Shown: positions 38,298-47,298, counted from the stretch's first letter. The stretch: DNA of 64,000 nucleotides from Bosea sp. PAMC 26642 (GCF_001562255.1 NZ_CP014301.1:2418001-2482000); one strand, 5' to 3'. The notes: a model not told the origin generated them from the sequence alone. A program made the numbers and translations.

Positions 38298-39106
38298 CAG
38301 ACGATGTCCCGGATGTCGGGCTTGTGCAGGTCGGGCTTGCGGTAGTCCGAGAACCAGCCGAGCCCTTCCAGCGTGCCGGCCTGCGGCCGGTATTCGCAGC
38401 CGACGAAGCCGTCATAGCCGAGTCCATCGAGTTCGGCGAACAGGAGCGGATAGTCCGGTCCCGAGGCGTCGGGTTCGTGGCGCCCAGCGGCGCGGGCGAT
38501 CTGGACATGGCCCACGAGTGGGAACAGGGCCTTCAGCTTGCCCGAAACGTCGCCATGGATCAGTTCGCAATGATACATGTCGAACTGCAGCTTGACGTTC
38601 GGCCGCCCGGATTCGCGGACATAGGCGGCAGCCTGGTCGAAATCGTTGAGGAAATAGCCCGGCATGTCCCTGCCGTTGATCGGTTCCAGCAGCAGGTCGA
38701 TGCCGTGCTCGGCCAGCCTGTCGGCGGCGTAGGCGATCGAGGCGCGATAGATCGCCTGCGCGCTGACGTCGGCGGGATCGGCCAGCCCCGCCATCATGTG
38801 CAGCCGCTTGACCCCGGTCTCATGCACATAGGCCAGCGCCGTGTCGATCCCGGCACGGAACTCCTCCTCGCGACCGGCAAGCGCCGCGATGCCGCGCTCG
38901 CCCTTGGCGAAATCGCCCGGCGGCAGGTTGAACAGCGCCTGTTCGAGCTCGGCACCGACGAGTGCAAGGCCGACCTTTTCCGGCGGATGCTCATAGGGGA
39001 ACAGAAACTCCGCGGCCTCGAAGCCCGCATTCGATGCGGCCTTGAACCGGTCCAGAAACTCCCATTCGGTGAACATCATCGACAGATTTGCGGCAAAGCG
39101 CGGCAT
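38297..39106 (-). CDS. Hydroxypyruvate isomerase family protein (Hyi/OtnI-like)
   Basis: The 269-residue TIM-barrel sugar isomerase starts MPRFAANLSMMFTEWEFLDR, the typical Hyi/OtnI N-terminus. Metal ligands are visible in LLLEPINGRDMPGYF (Glu), QFDMYHCELIHGD (Asp and His) and GCEYRP (Glu). Members interconvert hydroxypyruvate and tartronate semialdehyde, or isomerise 2-oxotetronate. The partner here is glk, not glyoxylate or tetronate genes, so the exact substrate is open. Confidence 0.85.
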   Translation of the reverse strand: MPRFAANLSMMFTEWEFLDRFKAASNAGFEAAEFLFPYEHPPEKVGLALVGAELEQALFNLPPGDFAKGERGIAALAGREEEFRAGIDTALAYVHETGVKRLHMMAGLADPADVSAQAIYRASIAYAADRLAEHGIDLLLEPINGRDMPGYFLNDFDQAAAYVRESGRPNVKLQFDMYHCELIHGDVSGKLKALFPLVGHVQIARAAGRHEPDASGPDYPLLFAELDGLGYDGFVGCEYRPQAGTLEGLGWFSDYRKPDLHKPDIRDIV

Positions 39107-39213
39107 GGCGGCCTCGAAGCTGGAACAGGACGGGCAGGCTAGCGCGAAGAGTGCCGGCCGTCATGGCCGAACGCATGAAAGCGGGATCGCGTTCCTCCGG
39201 ATCGCCTCGCGGC

Positions 39214-39256
39214 GTCATTCCGGACAAGCGGCAAAGCCGCGCCGATCCGGAATGAC
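39214..39256. repeat. Short palindrome related to repeat family A
   Basis: A 43-bp element reads GTCATTCCGGACAAGCGGC, then CCGATCCGGAATGAC, with an inner GCGGC/GCCGC pair. It uses the family A left arm folded directly on itself and may be the minimal unit from which the 100-bp copies derive. Confidence 0.7.
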
Positions 39257-39277
39257 GACCATTCGTAGTGCTTCGCC

Positions 39278-40252
39278 TCACTTCTTCTCAGGCTTCGCCG
39301 GCGGATTGGGGTCTTTCGAGAAGTTGCGGAAGACCATGTCGGGCGAGGAGGTGTTGTGGCGCGAATGCGTGGTGCGGCCCATCCAGACATCGGTCGCCTT
39401 GCCACCGGAGAACGGCATCAGCGGCTCCTCGCGCCAGCCCTTGGCGCCGGGCTCGCGAATGGCGATGCGGGCCACATCGTTGTTGAACTCGGTGACATAC
39501 ATCGAGCGCAGCGCCAGGAAGCCCTTGCCGCCGGTGACGGTCTTGTCGAGCACGGCGTCCAGCACCATGCGGTTCTCATCGACATCGGCCATCGTCAGCG
39601 TGCCCGCCGAGCCGTCCTTGAAGTTCATCTTGAACGAGGTCGTCTTCGGGTCGAACTCGATCTCCCTGATGTTCACCACCGGCCGGGCGCCATCCTGCTC
39701 GATCGGCCCGAACAGGAAGGACGAACCATAGGAGGAGAAGCCCAGATGCTGCGGCGGCATCGGCCGGGCGCGCCAGTAGCCGTCCTGCGGATAGACCACC
39801 AGCACCTCGTAGGACTTGTCCTTGCCGAGCTTCCAGAGCTGCACGAGATGCAGCCCCTTCTCGACCCTGTCGCCGACCTTGAAGGTCGTGTCGGCCGGAC
39901 GCCAGAAGGTCGGGAAGGTGTAGCCGACCAGCCAGTAGTCGATGCTCTCGTAGAAGGTCACGCGGCGCGGCGGCACCGGTGCGGCGAATACGGGATCGCC
40001 CGTCATGTCGCAGTTCGCCCAGTCGGCGTCCCAGTTGTCGCGCACGAGGCCGGCGATATAGGCCGGATGGGCCGCCTCGATCTGGAAGCGCCGAACCTCG
40101 GGCGAGATCGCCTTGATGGTGACGTTGTCCTTCTCGGCGCAAGTCACCGGCTCGGACTCGTTCTTCACCTCGACGGCGACATCGCTGGCGGCGAGGGCGG
40201 GCGAGGCGACAAACGCGAGGACCAAGCTGACGATACGAAGGGAGAAGGCCAT
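39278..40252 (-). CDS. Secreted protein of unknown function
   Basis: The 324-residue protein has a clear signal peptide (FSLRIVSLVLAFVASPALAA) and a large beta-rich mature part with paired cysteines early on (VTCAEKDN and WANCDMTG). Aromatic-rich stretches include VTFYESIDYWLVGYTFPTFW and VVYPQDGYWRARPMPPQH. The tail is NPPAKPEKK. I do not recognise the family; the cell location should be periplasmic. It is monocistronic, between the glk operon and the second toxin-antitoxin pair. Confidence 0.65.
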   Translation of the reverse strand: MAFSLRIVSLVLAFVASPALAASDVAVEVKNESEPVTCAEKDNVTIKAISPEVRRFQIEAAHPAYIAGLVRDNWDADWANCDMTGDPVFAAPVPPRRVTFYESIDYWLVGYTFPTFWRPADTTFKVGDRVEKGLHLVQLWKLGKDKSYEVLVVYPQDGYWRARPMPPQHLGFSSYGSSFLFGPIEQDGARPVVNIREIEFDPKTTSFKMNFKDGSAGTLTMADVDENRMVLDAVLDKTVTGGKGFLALRSMYVTEFNNDVARIAIREPGAKGWREEPLMPFSGGKATDVWMGRTTHSRHNTSSPDMVFRNFSKDPNPPAKPEKK

Positions 40253-40336
40253 GATCTGTCCTTGAAAGGCTTATTCGATGACGAGCAGGGAAGTGGGATA
40301 TTGGCGCAAACCGCAATCCTCGTTTAAAGTAAGTGG

Positions 40337-40564
40337 ATGACGGAGCTTTTCAAATTTGCGGTCGAGGCCGCCCGTGCGTTGCCGCCGGAGCGGCAGGATG
40401 AACTCGCACACTTGATTATCGCCGCAACCGATGGCGGGCAGAAGCCTGCCGCTTTGTCACTCGATTTCATTGCTTCGCTCAGAAAGTCGCTCGAACAGGC
40501 CGACTGCGGAGCATTCGCAACAGACGAAGAAGTGGCCGCAGTCTGGCGCAAGCACGGGCTGTGA
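40337..40564 (+). CDS. Putative antitoxin of a RelE/ParE pair
   Basis: The 75-residue protein (MTELFKFAVEAARALPPERQ, then DELAHLIIAA) lies directly before a ParE-like toxin, and its stop overlaps the toxin start (GTGA). Its sequence resembles small helical antitoxins with LPPERQDELA and EEVAAVWRKHGL motifs. The DNA-binding part is not obvious. A weak -35/-10 pair (TTGGCG at 40301, TTTAAA at 40323) lies upstream. Confidence 0.75.
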   Translation: MTELFKFAVEAARALPPERQDELAHLIIAATDGGQKPAALSLDFIASLRKSLEQADCGAFATDEEVAAVWRKHGL

Positions 40565-40851
40565 AGCTTCGCTATACGACCGAGGCTTTGCAAGAGCTTG
40601 ACGCTACGCTCGATTTTATCGCCGGTCAGTCGCCGCGTGGTGCGCGTCAGGTCCAACGCCGGATCAAGGCCAAAACGTCGCTTCTTCGGAAACACCCGTT
40701 GGCCGGCCCAATGACAGCAATAATGGGCGTCCGGCAGATCTTCGCCAGCCCGTATCCTTATGCCCTGTATTATCGGGTAACTGCCACCGACATCGTTATC
40801 GTCGCTGTGCGACATACGGCAAGCGACATCGGTTCGAGTCCGGTGCGCTGA
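40561..40851 (+). CDS. RelE/ParE-type toxin
   Basis: The 96-residue protein begins LRYTTEALQELDATLDFIAG and ends in the ParE/RelE-type core VRQIFASPYPYALYYRVTATDIVIVAVRH. ParE members poison DNA gyrase and RelE members cut mRNA on the ribosome; sequence alone does not decide. The start is the GTG at 40561 overlapping the antitoxin stop. It converges with the FkbM gene, with a 5-bp gap. Confidence 0.85.
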   Translation: MKLRYTTEALQELDATLDFIAGQSPRGARQVQRRIKAKTSLLRKHPLAGPMTAIMGVRQIFASPYPYALYYRVTATDIVIVAVRHTASDIGSSPVR

Positions 40852-40856
40852 GCGGC

Positions 40857-41618
40857 TCATCCCTGCTCCAGCACCGCATACACATCGCCCGAATTCGCCT
40901 CATGTGGCAGATCGCGCAGATACCGGCCCATCGCCTCGGCGCCGATCGGCTGGACCAGTTCCAGCACCTGGCTCTCCCCCAGCGCGACGTTGAAGCGGTA
41001 GGGACCGAGCATTTCCAGAAGCGCCAGGCAGGCCTCGGCCACATCGCGCTGGATCGTGGTGAACTCGAAGGAGACCACCGGCACCGCTTTGGTGAGCCCG
41101 GCCAGCACATGCGCCTCAAACCCTTCGACGTCGATCTTGACCAGCGCCGGCATACCATGGCGCGCGATCAGATGATCGAGCGTGGTGCAGGGCACATCGA
41201 TCTCGTGGTCCCAGACCTGATCGTCCCATCCCTCTGCCCCGCGCGCCGCGCCGACGAAAGCGTCCGAGGCTGTCGAGACCGTGGGGTTTGCGCTATTGAT
41301 CCTCAGCGTCACCGAGCCCTCCCGGTCACCGCAGGCGGCCTGGACCAGCGTGACCTGCGGGTCTCGGCCATGGATCAGGCGGATGGCGCGCGCCGGCCCG
41401 GGCTGGGGCTCCAGCGCCACGACGCGCGCACCCAAGCGACGGAACGACGAGACTCGGTCGCCGACATGGGCACCGATGTCAAAGGCGAGATCGCCCGCCT
41501 TGATGAATTGGCCGTAGAGCGCATCCATCGCCGCGTTCCGCGCGGCGTTGCCGTGATAGACGCGCAGGGAGCGCGAAACCGCCTTGGCCGTCCCCTTCGG
41601 ATAGGCCACGGCGCTCAT
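40857..41618 (-). CDS. FkbM family methyltransferase
   Basis: The 253-residue SAM-dependent methyltransferase has motif I DLAFDIGAHVGDRVSSFRRL, VVALEPQPGPARAI, and the FkbM signature LDHLIARHGMPALVKIDVEG. FkbM enzymes O-methylate sugars or polyketides. Its start overlaps the stop of the glucosyltransferase gene (ATGA), which suggests it modifies the glucan made by that enzyme. That is inferred from coupling only. Confidence 0.85.
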   Translation of the reverse strand: MSAVAYPKGTAKAVSRSLRVYHGNAARNAAMDALYGQFIKAGDLAFDIGAHVGDRVSSFRRLGARVVALEPQPGPARAIRLIHGRDPQVTLVQAACGDREGSVTLRINSANPTVSTASDAFVGAARGAEGWDDQVWDHEIDVPCTTLDHLIARHGMPALVKIDVEGFEAHVLAGLTKAVPVVSFEFTTIQRDVAEACLALLEMLGPYRFNVALGESQVLELVQPIGAEAMGRYLRDLPHEANSGDVYAVLEQG

Positions 41619-43447
41619 CGTGCGGCCACGCTCTGGATCGCGCTCAGCACGGCTGGCGGATCGAAATCCTCCGGGATGCCGCACAGCCCCCGCCGCGCGA
41701 ACCAGCGCCCGACCGCCGGCAGGGCCGTGACCATCGCAAACGGGATCGCCAACACATAGCCGGCCGTCAGCGGCAGCGACCAGAGCAGCACGGTCGGCGA
41801 CAGCACGAGAAGGCTGGCAAAGATGTAGATCCCGAACAGCAGATGCGGCCACAGGCCGGCAAAGGCGGTGGCGAAGGACAGCGCATGCGCGTCGCGCGAC
41901 TGTCCATTCCAGCCGATCTTTGCGCGGCCGAAGACGAGGCCGATCATGAACAAAGTCGTCCGGAAGGTCGAGACCGCGCCCTGCAGGAAGGCGAAGACCA
42001 CTTCTATCAACGCAGACGCGACGAACCGGCCTGTGCCGCCATAGCGCAGAGTGCCGCCCTTGCTCAGCAAGATGTCGGCAAAGCCGGCGAGCTTGGGAGA
42101 CAGGTACATCGCGAAGAACAGCACATAGAGTGAGGCGGCCAGCCCCGAGGGATAGCCCGCAATCCCGGCATCCTCGATCACCTTGACCGGCAGCAGCGCG
42201 ATCATCAGCGTCCAGGCCGGCAGGCCCAGAAACATCAGGACCGCCCAGATAAGCTGGAAACGGCTCATCGCCTTCAGGCCGGGCAGATCGAGCAGCTTGA
42301 GATATTGCAGGTTGCCGAGGCACCAGCGCAGGTCGCGCTTGGCGAATTCGAGCATGGTCGGCGGGTTTTCCTCCCAGCTGCCCATCTCGACGGGCATCAC
42401 GCGGACCTCATAGCCGGCCCGGCGCATCAGCGTCGCCTCGACCTGGTCATGGCTCATCACCGCCCCGCCCAGCGGTCCGGCGCCGGGCAACACGGGAAGA
42501 TGACAGCCGTCGCGGAACGGCGCGATCCGGACGCAGGCATTGTGCCCCCAGAACGGCCCGCATTCGCCGATCCACCAGGCCGAGCCCATCGTGTAGGGCC
42601 GCATGCCGTGGCGCATGCCGAACTGGAAGATGCGCGCAAACGCGGATTGGCTCGGCATCCCCACGACGAGGCTCTGCAGGATGCCGAGCTTCGGATGCGC
42701 CTGCATCATCCGGGTCAACTTCACGATCGCCTCGCCCGACATCACGCTGTCGGCGTCGAGCGGCAACATGACCTCGTAACGCTCGCCCCAGCGCTCGCAG
42801 AACTCGCGGACATTGCCGGCCTTGAAGCCGGCATTGTCGGTGCGGCGGCGATAGGTGACGCGCGCGCCCTCCCCGATCTCGCGTGCCCACTCCGCCGCCA
42901 ACAGTTCTTCCGAGGCCGCGACCACCGGATCGTTGCTGTCGGAGAGGATGAAATAGTCGAACCAGGCGCCCTCGCCCGTCGCGTCGAGACTGTCCTTGAC
43001 GACGCGCAGCCGCGCGAAGGCGCGCGCCGGATCCTCGTTGCGAAGCGTCATCAGGACCGCGGTGCGGATCGCGATCGGTGTCGCGACCTCGCCATCGGCC
43101 ATGAAGGGCGCAACCTGCTCGATGCCGTCATCCGCACCATGCAGCAGCCAGAGCCCGATCACGGCGTTCCAGAAACCCAGCACGGTCCAGGGCGCGCCGA
43201 ACAGGAAAGCGACGAAGATCACGACATCGGTTACGGTCCAGCCGCCCGCACCCAGAACCTGCGCCAGCCCCAGCAGCAGCGCGCCCAGCGTCAGGAGGTT
43301 GAGCGCCAGCACGAGCCAGCGCCGCGCGCTCAGCATCGCGGTCGTCTGCACGCCGGCCGGTGTCAGATCGCGCGATACCGTAGCCTCTTGCGCCGGTAGC
43401 GGGAACGTGGTCGGAGCGGTGCGCTCGTTCATGGCTGTCTCGGTCAT
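41615..43447 (-). CDS. Membrane glucosyltransferase of the OpgH/MdoH type
   Basis: The 610-residue GT2 membrane enzyme has two N-terminal helices (RRWLVLALNLLTLGALLLGL, then TVTDVVIFVAFLFGAPW). The glycosyltransferase core has LMTLRNEDPARAF, a DADSVMSGEA (DxD-like) motif, and an acceptor/catalytic region ending RRAGYEV; RWCLGNLQY is the QxxRW-type motif. Several C-terminal helices follow. OpgH makes osmoregulated periplasmic beta-glucans. No opgG is next to it. Start: ATG at 43447, or the second ATG at 43432 (MNERTAP). It is divergent from the dehydrogenase gene. Confidence 0.88.
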   Translation of the reverse strand: MTETAMNERTAPTTFPLPAQEATVSRDLTPAGVQTTAMLSARRWLVLALNLLTLGALLLGLAQVLGAGGWTVTDVVIFVAFLFGAPWTVLGFWNAVIGLWLLHGADDGIEQVAPFMADGEVATPIAIRTAVLMTLRNEDPARAFARLRVVKDSLDATGEGAWFDYFILSDSNDPVVAASEELLAAEWAREIGEGARVTYRRRTDNAGFKAGNVREFCERWGERYEVMLPLDADSVMSGEAIVKLTRMMQAHPKLGILQSLVVGMPSQSAFARIFQFGMRHGMRPYTMGSAWWIGECGPFWGHNACVRIAPFRDGCHLPVLPGAGPLGGAVMSHDQVEATLMRRAGYEVRVMPVEMGSWEENPPTMLEFAKRDLRWCLGNLQYLKLLDLPGLKAMSRFQLIWAVLMFLGLPAWTLMIALLPVKVIEDAGIAGYPSGLAASLYVLFFAMYLSPKLAGFADILLSKGGTLRYGGTGRFVASALIEVVFAFLQGAVSTFRTTLFMIGLVFGRAKIGWNGQSRDAHALSFATAFAGLWPHLLFGIYIFASLLVLSPTVLLWSLPLTAGYVLAIPFAMVTALPAVGRWFARRGLCGIPEDFDPPAVLSAIQSVAAR

Positions 43448-43516
43448 GCGATCGGGCGCGGCGGGATGGTCGAGGACGGGAAACGACTCGGGATGGCGCG
43501 GGAGGTAAAGCCGGCA

Positions 43517-44500
43517 ATGATCCAGGGAGCAAGTCTCAAGGCGACCGCGCTCTGGTATGTCGGCCAGGGTGAATGCGCGCTGAACGCTCTCGAATTGCCG
43601 CAGGCGGGCCCGGACGACTGCCTGGTCGAGACGCTTTGGAGCGGCATCAGCCGCGGCACCGAGCGCCTCGTCTTCGAGGGCCGCGTTCCCGAAAGCGAAT
43701 ATGAGCGTATGCGGGCCCCCTTTCAGGACGGCGCGTTCCCCTTTCCGGTGAAGTACGGCTACTGCGCGGTCGGGCGCGTGGATGCGGGACCGACCGATAT
43801 AATAGGCAAGACCGTCTTCTGCCTCCACCCACATCAGGACCGTTTCGTCGTACCCCGCGACCGCCTGACGATCGTGCCCGAAGCCGTACCGGCACGCCGG
43901 GCCGTGCTGGCGGCGAACATGGAGACCGCGCTGAACGCCCACTGGGACGCAGGCTCCGGTCCGGGAGACCGCATCATCGTGGTCGGCGGCGGCGTGCTCG
44001 GCCTGCTCGTTGCCTGGCTGGCGGCGAGATTGCCGGGCGCGGAGGTGACACTGGTCGATATCGATCCGGCCCGGGCCGAACTCGCGAAAAATCTCGGCTT
44101 CGCCTTCGCCTTGCCTGCCGACGCGCCCGGCGATGCCGACATCGTCTTCCACACTAGCGCCTCGGCCGCCGGCCTCGCCACCGCGATCGCGGCCGCCGGC
44201 TTCGAGGCCCGCATCGTCGAATTGAGCTGGTATGGCGAAGGCACGGTCCAGGCTCCGCTCGGCGGCGCCTTCCATGCGAAAAGGTTGCAGCTTATCTCCT
44301 CGCAGGTCGGCCAGATCGCACCCTCCCGCCGATCGCGCTGGGGTTATGCCCGCCGCAGCCAGGTCGCTATGGCGCTCCTTGCCGACGACCGGCTCGACGC
44401 GCTGATCACCGAGGAGGTTGCCTTCGCAGAGGCCCCAGCGCACATGCCGGCGCTGTTCGCGCCGGGTGCTGCTGGCCTTACGGCTGTCTTGCGCTATTGA
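43517..44500 (+). CDS. Medium-chain dehydrogenase, BchC-like, apparently zinc-less
   Basis: The 327-residue MDR-fold protein shows SGISRGTERLVFEGRVP, where catalytic zinc ADHs have Cys, and a Rossmann motif VVGGGVLGLLVAWLAARLPG followed by VTLVDIDPARAELA. The SGIS-GTERL pattern is also found in BchC, the bacteriochlorophyllide dehydrogenase. The catalytic Cys/His ligands of zinc enzymes are not evident, so it may work without zinc. GGAGGT lies 10 bp before the ATG at 43517. Its stop overlaps the upstream edge of the VOC gene's ribosome binding site. It appears to start the pterin-like cluster. Confidence 0.8.
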   Translation: MIQGASLKATALWYVGQGECALNALELPQAGPDDCLVETLWSGISRGTERLVFEGRVPESEYERMRAPFQDGAFPFPVKYGYCAVGRVDAGPTDIIGKTVFCLHPHQDRFVVPRDRLTIVPEAVPARRAVLAANMETALNAHWDAGSGPGDRIIVVGGGVLGLLVAWLAARLPGAEVTLVDIDPARAELAKNLGFAFALPADAPGDADIVFHTSASAAGLATAIAAAGFEARIVELSWYGEGTVQAPLGGAFHAKRLQLISSQVGQIAPSRRSRWGYARRSQVAMALLADDRLDALITEEVAFAEAPAHMPALFAPGAAGLTAVLRY

Positions 44501-44508
44501 GGATGGCC

Positions 44509-44967
44509 ATGAACGCCCCCCGCTCACATCCGCGCCCCGCTCTCGTGCCGGAACTCAACATCACCTCGCTTCCGGAAAGCCTCGTCTTCTGGCGCGACCT
44601 CCTCGGCTTCCGTGTCCTCTACGATCGGCCCGAACAGGGCTTCGCAGCCATCGAGCGAGACGGCGTCGAATTCATGCTGGAGGAATACGATACCGGCCCG
44701 GACGAACGGCTCGGCATCTGGACGACCGGCGCACGCGAGAGGCCATATGGCCGCGGCATCAACTTCGAGATCACCGTCGCTGATCTCGATATCCTGCTGA
44801 CATCGTTAGGCACGGCAGGCTGGCCTATCTTCTTCGGACCCGAGGAACGCTGGTATCGGGTCGACAGTTACGAGACCGGCGTGCGTCAGTTCCTCGTCCA
44901 GGATCCCGACGGCTATCTGCTGCGTCTGTCGCAATCGCTCGGCCAGCGGCCGCTGTCGTCAAGCTGA
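44509..44967 (+). CDS. VOC-family protein, bleomycin-resistance-like
   Basis: The 152-residue vicinal-oxygen-chelate protein has LVPELNITSLPESLVFWRDL followed by LLGFRVLYDRPEQGFA, and the C-terminal QFLVQDPDGYLLRLSQSLG typical of the bleomycin-binding subgroup. Members bind antibiotics or open aromatic rings. It lies between the dehydrogenase (8-bp gap) and the pterin-synthase-like gene (40-bp gap), so it could be a resistance or binding protein for the cluster product, or an enzyme. GAGG precedes the ATG at 44509 at good spacing; ATG 44503 is an alternative. Confidence 0.8.
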   Translation: MNAPRSHPRPALVPELNITSLPESLVFWRDLLGFRVLYDRPEQGFAAIERDGVEFMLEEYDTGPDERLGIWTTGARERPYGRGINFEITVADLDILLTSLGTAGWPIFFGPEERWYRVDSYETGVRQFLVQDPDGYLLRLSQSLGQRPLSSS

Positions 44968-45007
44968 GCATCCGCCGTAGCGTCGACAAACAATCAGGAA
45001 CCTCCGC

Positions 45008-45409
45008 ATGTTTTCCGTCGAAGTCCGTGACCGCATCATGATCGGCCATTCCCTGCCCGACCCGTTCTTCGGCCCGGCGCAGAACATGCACGGTGCAACC
45101 TTCGTGGTCGATGTCGCCTTCTTTCGCGAGACGCTGACGGCGCAGAACGTCGTGGTCGATATCGGGGCGGCGCTCGACGTGCTCAACCGCACGCTGAAGC
45201 CGCTGAACTACCAGAATCTCGACATACTGCCGCAATTCGAGGGCGTTCTGACCACAACCGAATTCCTGTGCAAATACGTCTTCAATGCCATAGCTGCTGC
45301 GGCCAAATCCGGCGCGCTGGGCGAAGACGGCTCGGGCCTCGCCAAAATTCGCGTCACTCTGCACGAGACCGATCTGGCGCGCGCCAGCTATGAGGGCTCT
45401 CTCGCGTGA
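45008..45409 (+). CDS. Divergent 6-pyruvoyltetrahydropterin synthase / QueD-fold protein
   Basis: The 133-residue protein keeps the T-fold pattern: MIGHSLPD (first zinc His), NMHGATFVVD, a DIGAALDVLNRTLKPLNYQN strand-helix, LTTTEFL (the PTxE motif) and VTLHETDLARASYEG. The HGH zinc motif is HGA and the DH preceding LN is missing, so two residues of the classical enzyme are lost. It may bind a pterin or deazaguanine precursor without the usual lyase chemistry. The next gene starts with a GTGA overlap. Confidence 0.8.
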   Translation: MFSVEVRDRIMIGHSLPDPFFGPAQNMHGATFVVDVAFFRETLTAQNVVVDIGAALDVLNRTLKPLNYQNLDILPQFEGVLTTTEFLCKYVFNAIAAAAKSGALGEDGSGLAKIRVTLHETDLARASYEGSLA

Positions 45410-46458
45410 GCGAGATCGTCTTCGCCATACCCGGCGACATCGACCTGCCGACCGGCGGCTATGCCTATGACCGCCGTTTGCTGGCGGAATGGCGGGCGGC
45501 CGGTATCCCGGCGCGCCACCTCGCTCTGCCCCGCTCGTTCCCGAACCCGACGCCGGACGATCTCGCCGAGACCGGCCGGCTGATCGTGTCGCAGCCCTTC
45601 GACAGCGTGCTGCTGATCGACGGCCTCGCCTATGGCGCCTTTCCCGAGAGCATCGCCGCGGGACTTGCGGGGCGCGTCGTCGCACTCGTCCATCACCCGC
45701 TCGGTCTGGAGACAGGCTTGACGCCAAACCAGGCGGACAGCCTGATCGCGCGGGAGATCGCAGCTCTGCGTTATGCCAGGGAGATCGTGGTCACGAGCCC
45801 GACGACGAAGCGCCTCCTCGTTGCGGATTTCGCAGTGGACGAAAACCGTATCGCGGTCGCGGTGCCCGGCGTCGATGCCGCCGCCCGAGCGGCCGGTGGA
45901 CCGACGGCGGGGCCGCTGGACCTGCTCGCTGTCGGCTCGCTCATCCCGCGCAAGGCCTATGACGTGCTGGTCGAGGCGCTCGAAACCCTGAAGCATCGGG
46001 ACTGGCGGCTGACGATCATCGGCGCGACCGATCGCGCCCCCGGCACGGCGCGCGCGCTGGAGGCCCAGATCGCGGCGGCCGGATTGAGCGATCGGATCGC
46101 GCTCACGGGTGCCGCCGACACGCCGACGCTGGCGCGGGCCTATGACGGCGCAGGCCTTTTCGTCATGCCCTCGCTCTATGAGGGCTATGGCATGGTGCTG
46201 ACCGAGGCGCTGGCGCGCGGCCTGCCGATCCTGTGCACCACCGGCGGTGCTGCCGCAGAGACGGTCCCGGACGCCGCAGCCGTCAAGGTGCCGCCCGGCG
46301 ACGCCGCTGCGCTTGCAAAAGCCCTGACGGCGCTGATTGATGATAAGGACCGTCGTGCAGGCATGGCGGACGCGGCCTGGGCAGCGGCGGCAACGCTGCC
46401 GCGTTGGCGCGAAACGGCGGCAATCGTCGCCGAAATCTGCCGGAAAGTAAGGTTATGA
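45406..46458 (+). CDS. GT4 family glycosyltransferase
   Basis: The 350-residue GT-B enzyme has the N-terminal domain IVFAIPGDIDLPTGGYAYDR and the C-terminal nucleotide-sugar domain with LLAVGSLIPRKAYDVLVEAL, ADTPTLARAYDGAGLFVMPS and the EGYGMVLTEALARGLPIL motif (E-x7-E type). It should transfer a sugar from a nucleotide sugar to the cluster's small molecule. The GTG start overlaps the upstream stop, and its stop overlaps the methyltransferase start, so all three are coupled. Confidence 0.9.
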   Translation: MSEIVFAIPGDIDLPTGGYAYDRRLLAEWRAAGIPARHLALPRSFPNPTPDDLAETGRLIVSQPFDSVLLIDGLAYGAFPESIAAGLAGRVVALVHHPLGLETGLTPNQADSLIAREIAALRYAREIVVTSPTTKRLLVADFAVDENRIAVAVPGVDAAARAAGGPTAGPLDLLAVGSLIPRKAYDVLVEALETLKHRDWRLTIIGATDRAPGTARALEAQIAAAGLSDRIALTGAADTPTLARAYDGAGLFVMPSLYEGYGMVLTEALARGLPILCTTGGAAAETVPDAAAVKVPPGDAAALAKALTALIDDKDRRAGMADAAWAAAATLPRWRETAAIVAEICRKVRL

Positions 46459-47294
46459 GCGGTTTTTCACCTGATTGGTTGATCTTGCGGGAGCCTGCGG
46501 ACCATGCCGCCCGCAACCCGCACATGCTCGCGGCGGTCGGGACGCACTTCTCGTCGAAATCCTCGATGACCATCGTCGATCTCGGCTGCGGCGCCGGTTC
46601 CAACCTGCGCGGTACCTTCGCTGCCCTCCCCGATCGCCAGCACTGGACGCTGGTCGACCATGACCAGCGCCTTCTCGACGCCGCGCGCAACAGCCTGGTC
46701 GCCTGGGCCGACGAGGCGCGCGAACAGGGCGAGGAGATCGTGCTGTCGAAGGACGGCAAGGCGCTCACCGTCGATTTCCGCCAGGCGGACCTTACCAAGG
46801 ACCTCGAATGGGTTCTCGGCTGGCAGCCCGATCTCGTCACCGCCGCCGCTTTGTTCGACCTCGCCTCGAAGCGCTGGCTCGAACGCTTCGTCGCCGCCCT
46901 GACCAGCCAGCGCCTGCCGCTCTACACCGTGCTGACCTATGACGGGCGCGAGAAATGGCAGCCGCCTCATCCTGCCGATGCGCGCATGTTCGCCGCCTTC
47001 ACGCACCATCAGAAGACCGACAAGGGCTTTGGTCCGGCTGCCGGCCCCGAGGCCACCGACATCATGGCTGAGGCGTTCCGCAAATCGGGCTTCGCCGTTT
47101 CGACCGGCGATAGCCCCTGGCTGCTCGACGGCGACCAAAAGGAGCTCGCGCTGGCGCTGACCAGGGGCATCGCCGACGCCGTCGCGCAGACGGGCCATGT
47201 CGATGCGGCGACCATCGCGGACTGGCTAGAAGCCAGGGCAAGGGCGGCATCGGGCCGCATCGGCCATCACGATCTCTGGGCGAGACCGGTCTGA
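46455..47294 (+). CDS. SAM-dependent methyltransferase
   Basis: The 279-residue class I methyltransferase has motif I TIVDLGCGAGSNLRGTF, the acidic loop TLVDHDQRLLDAARNS, and LVTAAALFDLASKRWLE. Substrate domain features are unassigned. The ATG overlaps the glycosyltransferase stop (ATGA). Context suggests O- or N-methylation of the same product. A convergent cytochrome b561 gene ends 4 bp downstream. Confidence 0.85.
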   Translation: MSGFSPDWLILREPADHAARNPHMLAAVGTHFSSKSSMTIVDLGCGAGSNLRGTFAALPDRQHWTLVDHDQRLLDAARNSLVAWADEAREQGEEIVLSKDGKALTVDFRQADLTKDLEWVLGWQPDLVTAAALFDLASKRWLERFVAALTSQRLPLYTVLTYDGREKWQPPHPADARMFAAFTHHQKTDKGFGPAAGPEATDIMAEAFRKSGFAVSTGDSPWLLDGDQKELALALTRGIADAVAQTGHVDAATIADWLEARARAASGRIGHHDLWARPV

Positions 47295-47298
47295 GGCT

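Noticed and set aside
40830..40851. GGTTCGAGTCC resembling a tRNA T-loop
   Set aside because: It lies within the toxin coding frame and no acceptor, D or anticodon stem can be built around it.
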